Shown piece by piece: positions 32,600 to 43,430 of a stretch of DNA of 64,000 nt. Source of the stretch: Ceriagrion tenellum (Eukaryota > Arthropoda > Insecta > Odonata > Coenagrionidae); the NCBI GenBank assembly GCA_963169105.1, contig OY720634.1, forward strand, positions 149,117,584-149,181,583, written 5' to 3'. Positions within the stretch are counted from its first letter, which is position 1. Every line of letters starts with the position of its first letter. Position numbers and translations under genes: made by a program. The notes beneath the pieces were generated by a model. The model made no database searches. It was not told the origin of the DNA and worked only from the letters and a program-made list of their open reading frames with translations.

Positions 32600-33080
32600 A
32601 CCCTAATATTCATAGCAATCACAGCTTGAATCGGAAGAGCCTAGAGCCAGTCAAGAAATGGTACTCAACATCATTACTGCCAGGGATAAATTTTTGAGTA
32701 TTGCCATGCCAATTGCAGATGTTAGTGGCTGGTTTTACCCAGCATAGCTGATTGCAATACAGCAATACAGAATAAGTGTGTTTGGGAATGACACAGAGAA
32801 TATTATCATGATGTCTCACTACATCTTTAAGTCTGACAGAAGCAATTACATATGAGACATGTATTGCTGAACCGATTGGTACTAAAACTTGTTCTTTCCA
32901 TGCGCAATAAACAATCAAAATAAAAACTGAGCTCCACTAAATACACTCCCATAATACATGTCACCATTTCTCCTCCCAAAACCTTATCCCTTACATCTTT
33001 ACACGGCTGATGTCCTAACACCCCCTGCCACATGCCCATGTGGAGGCTCACAGGGTAGTACGTAGATGTAGATAATAATA
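32600..33080 (+). pseudogene. Non-LTR retrotransposon 3' fragment, second copy
   Basis: Same family as 26030-26520 but on the other strand. Its minus strand aligns through the unit, for example AAGATGTAGTGAG and the CCCTTACATC region. It ends GTACGTAGATGTAGATAATAATAAT. No intact frame. Confidence 0.55.
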
Positions 33081-33589
33081 ATCAGAGGTGAAGTTGAAGT
33101 AATCATAACATTTACTCTAAGCCAAGCCATTAAACTTTATAAGGCCTTAAATTTAATTCCCACTAATCTGAAACATAGTGACTATTATACAGATCCAAAT
33201 TTCTGAATGAGTTATGATCTGTAGGTATAGCATACTTGAAAGCTTATGTTTCCAAAATACATACACACAGAGGTGGTAGGTGGAGGGGAAATTGCTGCTG
33301 GTGTAGCAAGATTTGAGGGGAAGGCACTATCTTCTCTAGGCCCAAGGGACAATGGTGATATTCATTTACACCCTCATGCAGCGACTGTTCATTAGAATAG
33401 ATTTGCTTAAGTAAAAAAACAAGTTTCTGACCTCAGGCTGTAAGTTTTTTCTTCAGCCCCACTGTAGTGACAACTAAAGAAAAAGCAGCTACGAAGTGCT
33501 CAACAACTTACTTACAACGGAGGTAGAGATGATGGAAATAAACACAAATTGGTGCAAATTAAATTACTTGTGGGGAATCTCTGAAAAGT

Positions 33590-34010
33590 TAGCCAATGTC
33601 TTGCCAAAAAAAGTCGCATTCTATAATAAGAAAAACCTTTAAAAACCTGTTTAATAGAACTAAAGACAAAGTTGATGTGATTATCAAAAGTGACGTATAC
33701 ATGCTTAGGTGCGATGTTTGCAGTGCGAAATATGTGGGACAAACAGGGAAGTCATTTAAGGTGAGAGCAGAAGAACACAATAGGTCTTACGTCATGGGAA
33801 ACACCTAAAACTCACACTTTGCAAAACACCTTTGAGACGAAAACTACACCAGTGACTTCAACCCTGTAGTCCTCCACCTGGAAACCAAAGGTCGAAGACT
33901 TGGCGTTTTGGAGCAGCGAGAGATCAGAAAGAATAATGCTAATGGACAGTTGGTGAATGAGATCACATTTACTTGGCATTCCTCACTCCAGGATGTCAAT
34001 TTTTAAAAAA
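33590..34010 (+). pseudogene. Penelope-like element 3' fragment with GIY-YIG remnant
   Basis: The frame 33596-33808 includes LRCDVCSAKYVGQTGKSFKV and RAEEHNRSY. This is the cysteine pair and Y-x-G-Q-T-G core of the GIY-YIG endonuclease that follows the RT in Penelope-like elements. Beyond a stop, LETKGRRLGVLEQREI continues the usual tail. No RT domain is present, so it is a 5'-truncated, inactive copy. Confidence 0.65.
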
Positions 34011-34214
34011 CCTTGTACTTCCGACATCCATAGAAAAATTTCCCAGTTCTTCCCATCATCAACCCCCCTCGGATAACTGCTATCCCATCCAAGAATCCCT
34101 TAACTCTTCCTCCCCTCAGCCAGCAGATTATCCGTTGGAAGAAGCAATGACTAACCTACAACCCTCCCCCCCCTTACTCATCCCTTTCTCCCTCCCCCAC
34201 GTCACACACTGAAC

Positions 34215-37200
34215 TCATCCCAACCCCAGCCCCCCATTCTTGCCTTACTCTCCCAAACCTCTCCCCTTCCCCCATCCATCACATTTGAATATATATGACT
34301 GAGAGCCCAGTGTTATATACCTGATGATGTATACTATTTGACAAAACCAGTCATACAATAAATACTCAACGCAAAACTTAGTCTTGTTAATTCCTGAGAA
34401 TTTATGTTTTGTACGAATCGAAAGGATGTTCATATCGCAATTTTTTCCTCAATTCTAAGACCAGGGCAGAGTTATTTTGGAATATTTAGTCAATGAATTT
34501 TGAAAGCTTCTGGTTCTGAGAATCACAGTGGCATTAGATTCTGGGAGCTCCGGGACACTATGCTGAAAGTGCAGCTGCTAAGGTTACAAGGAAATGCCAT
34601 GATGTCTATTATTGAATGGGTTCATGCATAACTGATTTTTCAAAATCAAATGAGGTGGTAATGTTACATAATCCGAGGGTTAGGATCAGATGATGACTGA
34701 CAAAAGATGAAGATCTGTCAACAGAGATTATTAATTGGTTGCACTGATTTCAATGCCTAACATGCTTTTGACTTGAGAAAAGGAACGGGGAGAAGTTTTA
34801 CCTGTACCTTTCCTTTCCTACATCAAAGAGCCGCTCCATATTTTCCCTACCTTTAAAAATAGCAATAGTGACTCATAGCAAATGAGAAATTTAAACTCAA
34901 AATGTCAATATTAATACTCAAACATTCAGCAAAAAAAGTTCAATGAAATACTGCGGGTGTGCTGGCCCAGTACTGGAAACTTATCCAGACTGAAGCAAAC
35001 CTCCAACCATCTGTGGAGCTGTACCCCAGCCTTTATGTGAACAAAGATGGCAAAGAAGGCAAAATTATATGTAATGTGGAATGGTCCTAGAAGGATGGTC
35101 AGCAAAATTGGCTGCTTTCAGAACAAACCTCCAGGACTCGGGGCGTGTTGAATCCTTTATAATTTCAAGGTATCTATATACATATGTCAGCATTAAACAG
35201 TAAACCACAACCTTTTTGAAGCCCAGTCAACATGGCTGAATTGTCTAGTACATAAAAATTAGGTGAATTCGAGAACATTGCTTTGTACACATGTTGCGCC
35301 TCGAAGGGCCTCTGCATATAAAATAGGAAATTCATGTTGAAATCGTCCCACTTTTCTAGATCTGGAGCTACCACTGCCCATTGCCACAGGGTGGCAACTC
35401 GTAAAGGTGAGCCCACTGCTTGTTCGGGAGAGATTGTGATGCGTGGCACCCGCTTGGAGCCTGATTAAATGAGCACCCTTCAGCCTCTACCTTGTGGCAC
35501 GAGTTCATGAGCCCAGAGGGGCCAACGGCACACCGTCGCCCCCTAGGCAGGAGGGGGGGGGGGCCTGGATCGGTGCGCCGCCCTTGGTGACTGAAGAGGC
35601 TGTGGTTTCTAGTTCTATGGGATTGACAGACTCGCTTCCCGAATGGATTCATCTGATCGCTCCATGAGTAATCAAATTCCAGCTTTTTCTAGCGTGTCCG
35701 GCAGCTGTAATTTGCGGTCGGGTACTGGCAGGTTCTTCTGCAGCCTATTTCCACTCCCTATTACTATCCCTCAAGCAGGGTTAACCAAGTTGAGTTCCTT
35801 TACATGTACCGGCCTGCTGGCTTCCCTCGGCGTAATAAACGCCTGTTTCTTTCTCGCCACGGAGTGGCGTCGCGTCACACAGGCTTGTAACCTGGTAGGA
35901 GAACGGACTGTACCTTCGCGTGCGATGGAACAGTCCGCCCTCCCAGCAACGCCGAACTCACTCCGTGGAATGCTGATACATATGATTAATCAGGAAATAT
36001 GCCTGGTTCAAGAGGTAACAGCACCAAGAGACGTAACCTGCAATCTCCAGTATGTCCAAGGTGCGGAGTCTTGCTAAAATCTCACCCAACATGAGTAGCC
36101 GCGCAGCGTGGTGGCCGCAGGCGTGAACTTGAGCGAATATTCGTCCGTATTTATTTCCTCACCTAAGAGAAACAAGTGCTTACGAGGACAGAGGAAGCTA
36201 TTCTTCCTATTACTTGTAATACCTAGATCTTATTCCAGAAAAGCTAACAAGTCAGGCATACACTCACTTTGTTCCGCGGTTAAAACACTCTACCAATCAT
36301 CCTAGTAGGGAGTGACACACTCAATTTCTTGCTGAGTATTGTCGCCACAGAGCACGCACACGTTTCATAATATCAAGGGCTAGACATTGCCCCACAGGCA
36401 ACAGCGTAAAACAATAAATGATTTACCCACACGTGCACCACAAAATTGGATATGATCCAGGTTGATTTTGATTTGATAGAATGCGCCTTTTAGTCCAGCT
36501 TCACCAGGTAGCTGCTCTGTAGTATCATGGTGAGGACCTGCGCTGTATGCTTGAGCGATAAACCACACGATTTATAAGGTGAATAATGTAATTGAAGGGA
36601 TTTGATTACCTACCAGTTTTTATGAATTTCGGACACTTCACTTCGAACAATCACTTTGCGGAAACCAAATCAATGGAGTGGATACGGCAGCACTACTCAG
36701 CTAAAAACGAAAATATTTACACTCAACTTATCCCGAAATTATACGTTATATTTCCTGTACATTTGCAATATGGAATCGAGAGACTGTTTCCTGGCTCAAG
36801 TTCGGAACCCGTCCTCGACTCAGTGCCGGGACAGTAATTCCACACCCCGATAAGTCTATCGCAGTCTCCACTGCCTGCGCAGCGTAGCATGAAATCGCTT
36901 CCAGAACTCTACTGTATTGAAATTCATAACGCAAAATATGCTGCTACTCTTAAATAAGGCAATAAATTAGCTGGCCACTGATACAAAAACTGCGACGTAA
37001 AGAAAACTGAACGGCCCTCACGTCGATATCCATGGGTCGGAGGAGAAAGAGACGACCAGGACAAATCACGGCACGACCGAAATGGGGATTGTATTGCATC
37101 CGATAAGCGCTGCTTTACTTCTGAAAATCGTCCCTCGCGGGAGGCAAGATTTATTTCCGAATCATCTAATGACTTTTTGGTGGCATTTCCGGTTACGATC

Positions 37201-38135
37201 AATTAAAAGTACTGATGAAGGACTAATGCTACCGAAAGAGTTGAGAGCGAACAAAAATAAACACGAACAGAGTTAAGGGTTATTGCCCTTGATTCTGTAC
37301 GAGTACTGAGATCAGGATGAATAAAATAAGGACAAGGGGAAAGCATTCCTTGGTCATAGCTTGAAAAAGCTGCACTGTCGCAGTGGAAAATAGGAGGGAA
37401 GTGTGGGAATCTAAGGAGATGGTGACGGAGAAGAACAAAACCTAAGTAAATCACTGTAAATCTAAGATGTGTACCTATGGTCTAAGATTGGCCTTGGTAT
37501 GCGGACAACGCCGAGAACATGATTTTCAAATGAAGTAGGGAAGAGAATGAGATTTTTTACGGAAAGAAACCTAAAACTAAACCTAACACTTAAATATAGG
37601 ATCGAATGCCATGGAAATACGGCCACGTAGGCTGATGAAAAAAGTGAAAAACAAAAGGTGTCCCACGTAAGGCAGATGATGAAAGAAAAATCCAAGGAAA
37701 AATACGGAGAAAGAGATGCAAAACGTAACTTATTTTTGGGAAAAATGCTCACCGACGTCATTGAAGAAAGGAAATATGCACGGAAGGAACAGAAATGGAA
37801 GGCGAAGAGGATAATAAAAGTACAAGCCATAGAAAACTTCGATCGTACGTAAAAATGACTGACAAATTTAAGTAAAAAGAGTTTTTAGAGGAGTTAGGCG
37901 AGGTGACAAATTTAAGTACGTTTGTAAATTTCTGCTCAGTTACACGAGCGAAAAACTAAGTATATAAGCTAGGTATATTTTTAGTTTATTTCGCCATGAA
38001 ATATTTTCATCAGGTCTCACACAACACTGATGAAACTACGAGTAGATTTCAAGACTGTCAGGGAATGGAATACCTAGAAAATACTGGTTAGGAATTCACC
38101 GTCTGGAAAATTTGCTAATTAGCAAAATATACTTA
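34215..38135. other. No recognised gene
   Basis: Probably part of the first GGT intron. 35390-36110 is GC-rich with a run of about 13 G at 35551-35563 and several long open frames on both strands, none protein-like enough to call. The rest is AT-rich and featureless to me. Confidence 0.4.
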
Positions 38136-38137
38136 CA

Positions 38138-38493
38138 TTCCACTTGGTAACATATCGGAAAAGGTCTGTCTCGCGACGGTGTATCACTACTGGCAAAAAA
38201 GAGCTTTAGGCGCGCAGGTTTGGTATCGCGGCCGCAGAAAGCACTCCTCCCGACTTGGCCTCTCCGGTGAAACTATTAGTGATTGGACACGAGTATCGCC
38301 TTCTCCTCGGGGAAAGAACGTGCTGATCGAATTTTGCGGAGGCCAAACACACGGTGACGCAACTCGCGCCGAATCGTTGGAGCGAGCGACCAGCAGCGAC
38401 CTCCAACGACAGCGGCGCCGTGCAATAGAAGAACCCAACAGAAGCCCTTCCTATCATCATTCTTATCACGATTATCTCTCGCCATCCGCAAAA
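38138..38493 (-). promoter_or_regulatory. CpG-rich block: candidate GGT promoter and non-coding first exon
   Basis: This block is much richer in CG dinucleotides than its surroundings and contains, on the minus strand, CCAATCAC near 38283. It ends at a strong donor, GGAAT|GTAAGT (GT at 38137-38136). The first coding exon of GGT at 31560 needs an upstream exon, and this is the best donor-bearing CpG-rich site I see on the right strand. Several overlapping open frames here look like composition effects. The link to GGT is inference. Confidence 0.3.
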
Positions 38494-38586
38494 AAATGAC
38501 AAGTGACCCTCAATGAGGAGGATACAGACAGCGAGTTCCCTCTGACCAGACTGCGTCATTAAATTAACCTAATAACACCTATTTAT

Positions 38587-38890
38587 TCAGGTCTTCCGGC
38601 AAAACAGAAATGGGATTGATTCCGGGACAAAATGTGCAATAATTTCCTTGATGATTCGCCCAGCCAATTCCCTAATGAAGCCCTCTGTGAATGTTACTTC
38701 GAGAGGCGGAGGCCAGTCTTGCTCCAGAGTTGCGGTTCTACTGCAATATGCCTTTGCTGAAGGTGTCATTGGACGGGGAACGTGGATGAGGTTACGTGAT
38801 TGTTTTTTAATGCTCGCTGTTTGAATTGTGTACCACTGTATTTTTTAACAGTTGACGAGATCCACCTCAAATGCTGGAAAAACGATCAAT
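38587..38890 (-). pseudogene. Conserved but broken reading frames in copy 2
   Basis: Counterpart of 110-430. The downstream frame is open for 60 codons, including TLEQDWPPP and ELAGRIIKEIIAHFVPE. The upstream frame, intact in copy 1, has a 2-base deletion and an early stop here. Each copy is broken in a different place, so the ancestral sequence was probably coding. Function unknown. Confidence 0.4.
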
Positions 38891-41339
38891 TAACATTTTT
38901 ACTATCGCAATCCAACAATCATAGCCTGCAATGTAATTAAAGAACTTTGAACAAGTTATACGTAGTGTTCGACAATAAAGTTGTAGTGATAACTCGTAAC
39001 TTCGTGATTCCACTTATCTTTATTTGGAATGACACGGGTTTCGACATTTATCGTCGTCTTTAGGTTAAAACTACCAATTCGACAATAAAGTTTGAGTCGA
39101 GGCGCCTCTTTTTTTGCCGAAATATTCAAAATCTTTGTCAGCGAGTCGAAGCGTTGTCTCGCCCACTGTTTCTTATTAAGGGTAAAAAATTTCCCCAAGG
39201 TTATGCATAAGATAATGCAGTCGCATTTACAAGGTCTTATGGCATTCTTATCTCTTGCTCTATGATAGCAAATGCTTTTACGATTGGTCCACAAAAGATG
39301 TAATGTTAATTGAGTGGAAACAACCCTTATCTGATAAAAATTAAAGCATTCAACCCTTGGAATGAATCAGAATTTTCCGCGCATTCGCAAAAAGTAAAGG
39401 GCTAATAGTGTTTTATGGTACGCATCTATAAAATTAATTAGTTATATGTGGAGGGAATTAGTGGTTAGCGTTGGAAGTTACTTTTTAAAGATTGGCCAAT
39501 TATCATTAGCCATGATAACGTCTAATCACGGTGAGGCGAAGGGAGCAGCTGGCTGCTGACGGATAGATTCCCGAAGTTAGTGACTTGATGCATATCAGAG
39601 CATCAGCTTTGGACCCTTAATATCATAATAGACGCTATGTGCGCAGGCGACTCTAAAATCTCCACGAGAGGGTATTCTAAAATAGGTAGATCCAAAGGAA
39701 ATCATAGGTTGCCGGAGAAGCGCCCACGTACGAGGCTACCGCAGTTGGCCTGAAAGAAAATATTTTCAAGTATAGTTACGCGGACTGAAGCACCTAAGAA
39801 AAATCTTTATAAAGCTTCAGAAAACAACTCTTCTACTAAAAACCACCTCAAATAGTTCTACTCTGTAGCAATTCTAAATATGGAACAAAAAGAAAGCTCG
39901 CAAACTCGTCTAGTACCTACTCCATACCCTTATATCTCTGTGTGTTCAGGTATCCAGCAACCTGACATCTGAAGCAAATATTAATGTTATTTTCATCAAT
40001 GGGGACGGATTCCCATAAAGAATGGAAAGCGGTGTATTCGCCGGAACTAATAGCAGTTTTCCTTTCTCAAGGAAGCGTCAGGTAATGGGTCATGGTATTT
40101 CCTTTTCGTTTCGATGGTCAGACAACCGCGACTAGGTGCTTTGATAGTCGGCGGCTTGTCTAGTACAATGAAGCAATTTCGTACGCGGCTCACAAATTTT
40201 AGGCTTATTTTATGCGTGCGCCAGTTTGACTCGGGAGGATAAAAACTGAAAAACTAGATTTTTTTTGCTGTGCATTCACAGTAATATAGGTCGGTAAAAC
40301 GAGGCGATAAACGAAAAGATAGCGCAATTTTTACGAAAAAATACAGTGTGAACGATTGACGGCTAATTTGAGGACAAAATGATGCCAAGCAAATTCGCAG
40401 CAAGCCAAAACTATAAATAGTGATGATTTCTCTCTATAAAAGTTCACCGCAGAATTTTCTCTTCATCAACTTAACCACTATAATTCAGTAACCAACCGAA
40501 AGATTTTTCTTACATGGATGAGAGGGGATTCAATCGATATATAAGCAAAAAGGCACACGGAAATCACAAATTCAAGCTGGGAAGAGGAGGGGGAGTCTTT
40601 TCCTTTGCCTAGGCCATCTGAGGCTACTTGTGAGGAGCTAAGCAGCTGAACATTACTCCAAGAAAAAAGTAGGCGGGAAAGAGGGGGTGTGGAAAGAGGT
40701 TTCGCCTGGATTTGATCGCGAGATTCAAATAACTTTGGCTAAACGCTGCATCAACAGTTCTTACACGACTCAGGAAGTGTCCCATACGACACGTACCACT
40801 AATATCCTGCGGCTGTTAACCCAGAGAACGTTCAAACTTTCGCAACACAACTAAAGTACAACTTTCCCAGACGAGAAAAATCAACATCGCTTGTTTCCTC
40901 TGCATGCATCCTCCCAGTGAAAATAATAAAAAAATATGAGAAGTTTGGAGAAGTAGACGGCAGATTCGAACCTTAAATGTGACCCAGACGGCACAGGTGA
41001 GGATAGCTGACGGAGAAAGAGAGTGGGCAGTGGGCATGGCAGTTCTAGATTAATTAGCAAAAATTATGTAGGATCGAAATTGGGAACTGATTAAAAATGA
41101 ACCACAGTACATAGCATATGAATGCAATATACTGTTATATGCGGTTACAATACCCCGTCACGGGACGGGACTCGAACACAGTTTTAATTCGCGGATTCTT
41201 GCCCTGGGTCTCAGAGGATTAAATAATCACAAATAGGTTTTGTTAGGAAAATGACAGTTTATTTATATCGAGTATTTGATTGAATAATGAAAGGAACCAA
41301 AATGTACGTCTCGAATAGCCAAACAAGAATATTACCGCG

Positions 41340-41510
41340 TCTCGGGAAGGAGAGAAGTTGCGGGTACAGGCACGGATGGATGGCGCTCCGGCTACTGGTG
41401 CACAGACCTCATGGCCCGCGCTTCGACTCCTCTGTATCGGCTACATGGCTTAGTCGAATATTGACCACGGACCGAAATGACCCGCTTGGACCGACAGGGT
41501 CCTACTGACC
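41340..41510 (+). repeat. tRNA-like repeat in the extra block of duplicate copy 2
   Basis: TGGCGCTCCGGCTACTGG (A-box-like) and CGCGCTTCGACTCCT (B-box-like) lie about 30 bp apart. Absent from copy 1, so it was inserted, or retained only here, after the duplication. Confidence 0.35.
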
Positions 41511-41799
41511 ACTGATCATCTCTCCGTGCGATTATATAGCAAAGCCAAGACGAGGCAAGGAAAGTGAAAGGTCACAGTTTCACCTGGCTTATTCTGAGAT
41601 CAGCCAAATAACATACAAAAGAGAAATCCAGTGTATGCATGCTTAAGAATAGAGGAAAACAACTGTTTCCAACTCGAAGAGAGGGAAACTAGACCATTAA
41701 TATCCGGGTCACAACAACACATCAGGCTTAGCAAACTTAATTTGCATTTAACCATGGTTGTCGATTATTTTTACAATACACGTCCGATCTTCCATTCGG

Positions 41800-42060
41800 A
41801 GTAGATTTGCAAGCGTTTGAGATGTGCGGAGGAGAAAAGAGAAGGTATGGAGGGCGGGAAGGAAGACGGACGAGGAAGTGCTTTGGATGCTGGGAGAGGG
41901 GATGGAGGGGGATTGGAGACAAAGTTGGTAGTTGAATGAGGGACGAAGGAGGGTTAATGCTGCAACAGGTGTAGGATATTGGTGGCACGGGGAAGGGGAA
42001 GAAAGAGAATATTTATGGACGGGATGAAGATAGGTAAGTATTTTAAGAGATTTTGAAGAA
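41800..42060 (+). pseudogene. Retrotransposon C-terminal remnant in copy 2
   Basis: The frame LQAFEM... followed by GRGRKRIFMDGMK matches the end of the same RT family seen at 1940-2200. Catalytic motifs are absent because copy 2 has lost most of the RT segment. Confidence 0.5.
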
Positions 42061-42973
42061 AGAAATCGTGTAATCAGATAGCCGTTTGCACCATAAGTCA
42101 CTCTTTTCCAAGAAAACTTACCATACATAGATATAGGTAGCATATCCAATAAAAATTGCATCCACTTTTCACATGTCGTAACACCTTTCTTAAATGGCAT
42201 GGTAGCCTAGAGATACAACTATTAGAGAGCTATTACATTCTAATCTGGGAAAGGATGAGGATTCGGCTAGCTAAACCTAATCTATAAAATTTTCCGAAAC
42301 CAGGCTCTCCAGGGAAGTGACATATGGATCAGGGAAATAAAATTCTCCACTATTCGTGATGTATGAATTACACTCACCGTTAGGCTTACATCTCGCGAAG
42401 ATAGCAATATAAATACAACTTCTCGCAACAAAAAATTTGTCAATATATACGGTCTGTGCCGGATGCGAGCAATGATATACATCTCCCGAAATTTACGTTA
42501 GCTTTGTGAAGCTTATGAATTATATAACTAGCATTATCATTCATTTTTCTCTTCTTTGCGAATGAAAACACGACGAAAACACCTTGCTGAAGTTGTCATT
42601 CCCGCGCTATATCGGCAAATTTCTCTTGTCAATATGTTGACGGCAGAACTGGTGGGTGCTTGAACAAATGGCATTTGCGTACAAAATAGGAGCAGGGAAA
42701 TCAGCACCTATTTTGTTTTAAAAACGGAAGGAGAAGTTCTTTTTTCATACAATCACTATCACAGCCGGTGCGGGATCAGTGTTCTTACGTCCACAGTGAC
42801 GATGGGAGGACTCGTCCTAACATTAATAGAGGCGTATTTTCTCCAAAGCAGCTGAATGTCTCAAGCTTCCTTCTCTACTTTTCCCGATCAGCACATCAAG
42901 GAAGTATCATCTCCTTCTGTGCGATTACGCCGGCCGGAAATCCCCAATGTCGCGAGTTCGGATCACAAGGACA

Positions 42974-43417
42974 TCAAGTATTACGTAGGACGATTTACGC
43001 CATTTTTGACCCCTTCCCTATGTAAAATAATGTAAGAATTTCCCAACCCCTCCCTCTCAGTCTTGTGTAAGACGTTAGATATTTGCATCAATTCTCCGTT
43101 AAATGCTCGCTTTCTGCAGTTTCATCTTTCCATAAAAGCCATCGTAAAACTTAGAGCACTGGATATTGTATTATTATGAAGTGTTGGAGAACCACATCTA
43201 ATAATATTAAGAACGAAACAGTACCACAGGTGATGAAGTTGTGAACAACAAGGATATTTGGAAAAACACACTGGATATTTGGATACGATTCAATGTTTCA
43301 AGGTGGACAAAAATCTTACGTGAATTGGTTCCAGGCCCCCTTCCTCTCCCTACATAAGACAATGTAAGATGATCCTAACCCCCTTCCCAGCCCCAAAAAC
43401 GTATTACGTAATACTTG
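42974..43417. mobile_element. MITE-like repeat with inverted ends
   Basis: CAAGTATTACGTA at 42974-42986 is inverted as TACGTAATACTTG at 43405-43417. Inside each end lie matching C-rich/ATGTAAGA blocks (TTTTTGACCCCTTCCC and GGGAAGGGGGTTAGG). Non-coding. It starts about 80 bp after duplicate copy 2 ends. Confidence 0.5.
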
Positions 43418-43430
43418 AATGGCCCCTAAT

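Larger units (their letters stand above)
38494..42895. repeat. Duplicated segment, copy 2
   Basis: Second copy of the 1-3050 segment, about 38.5 kb away and in direct orientation. It is longer because of two extra blocks: about 39320-40190, and about 41050-41740, which carries a tRNA-like repeat. It lacks most of the RT region that copy 1 keeps at 1400-1900. It lies just upstream of the candidate GGT promoter. Homology with copy 1 ends near 42895. Confidence 0.8.

Noticed and set aside
35368..36077. Long overlapping ORFs at 35.2-36.1 kb
   Set aside because: GC-rich low-complexity sequence with a G run; open frames on both strands without domain-like content.
38206..38559. 117-codon minus-strand ORF in the CpG-rich block
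   Set aside because: Several frames on both strands are open at once in this GC-rich stretch and none resembles a protein; it also crosses the duplication boundary.
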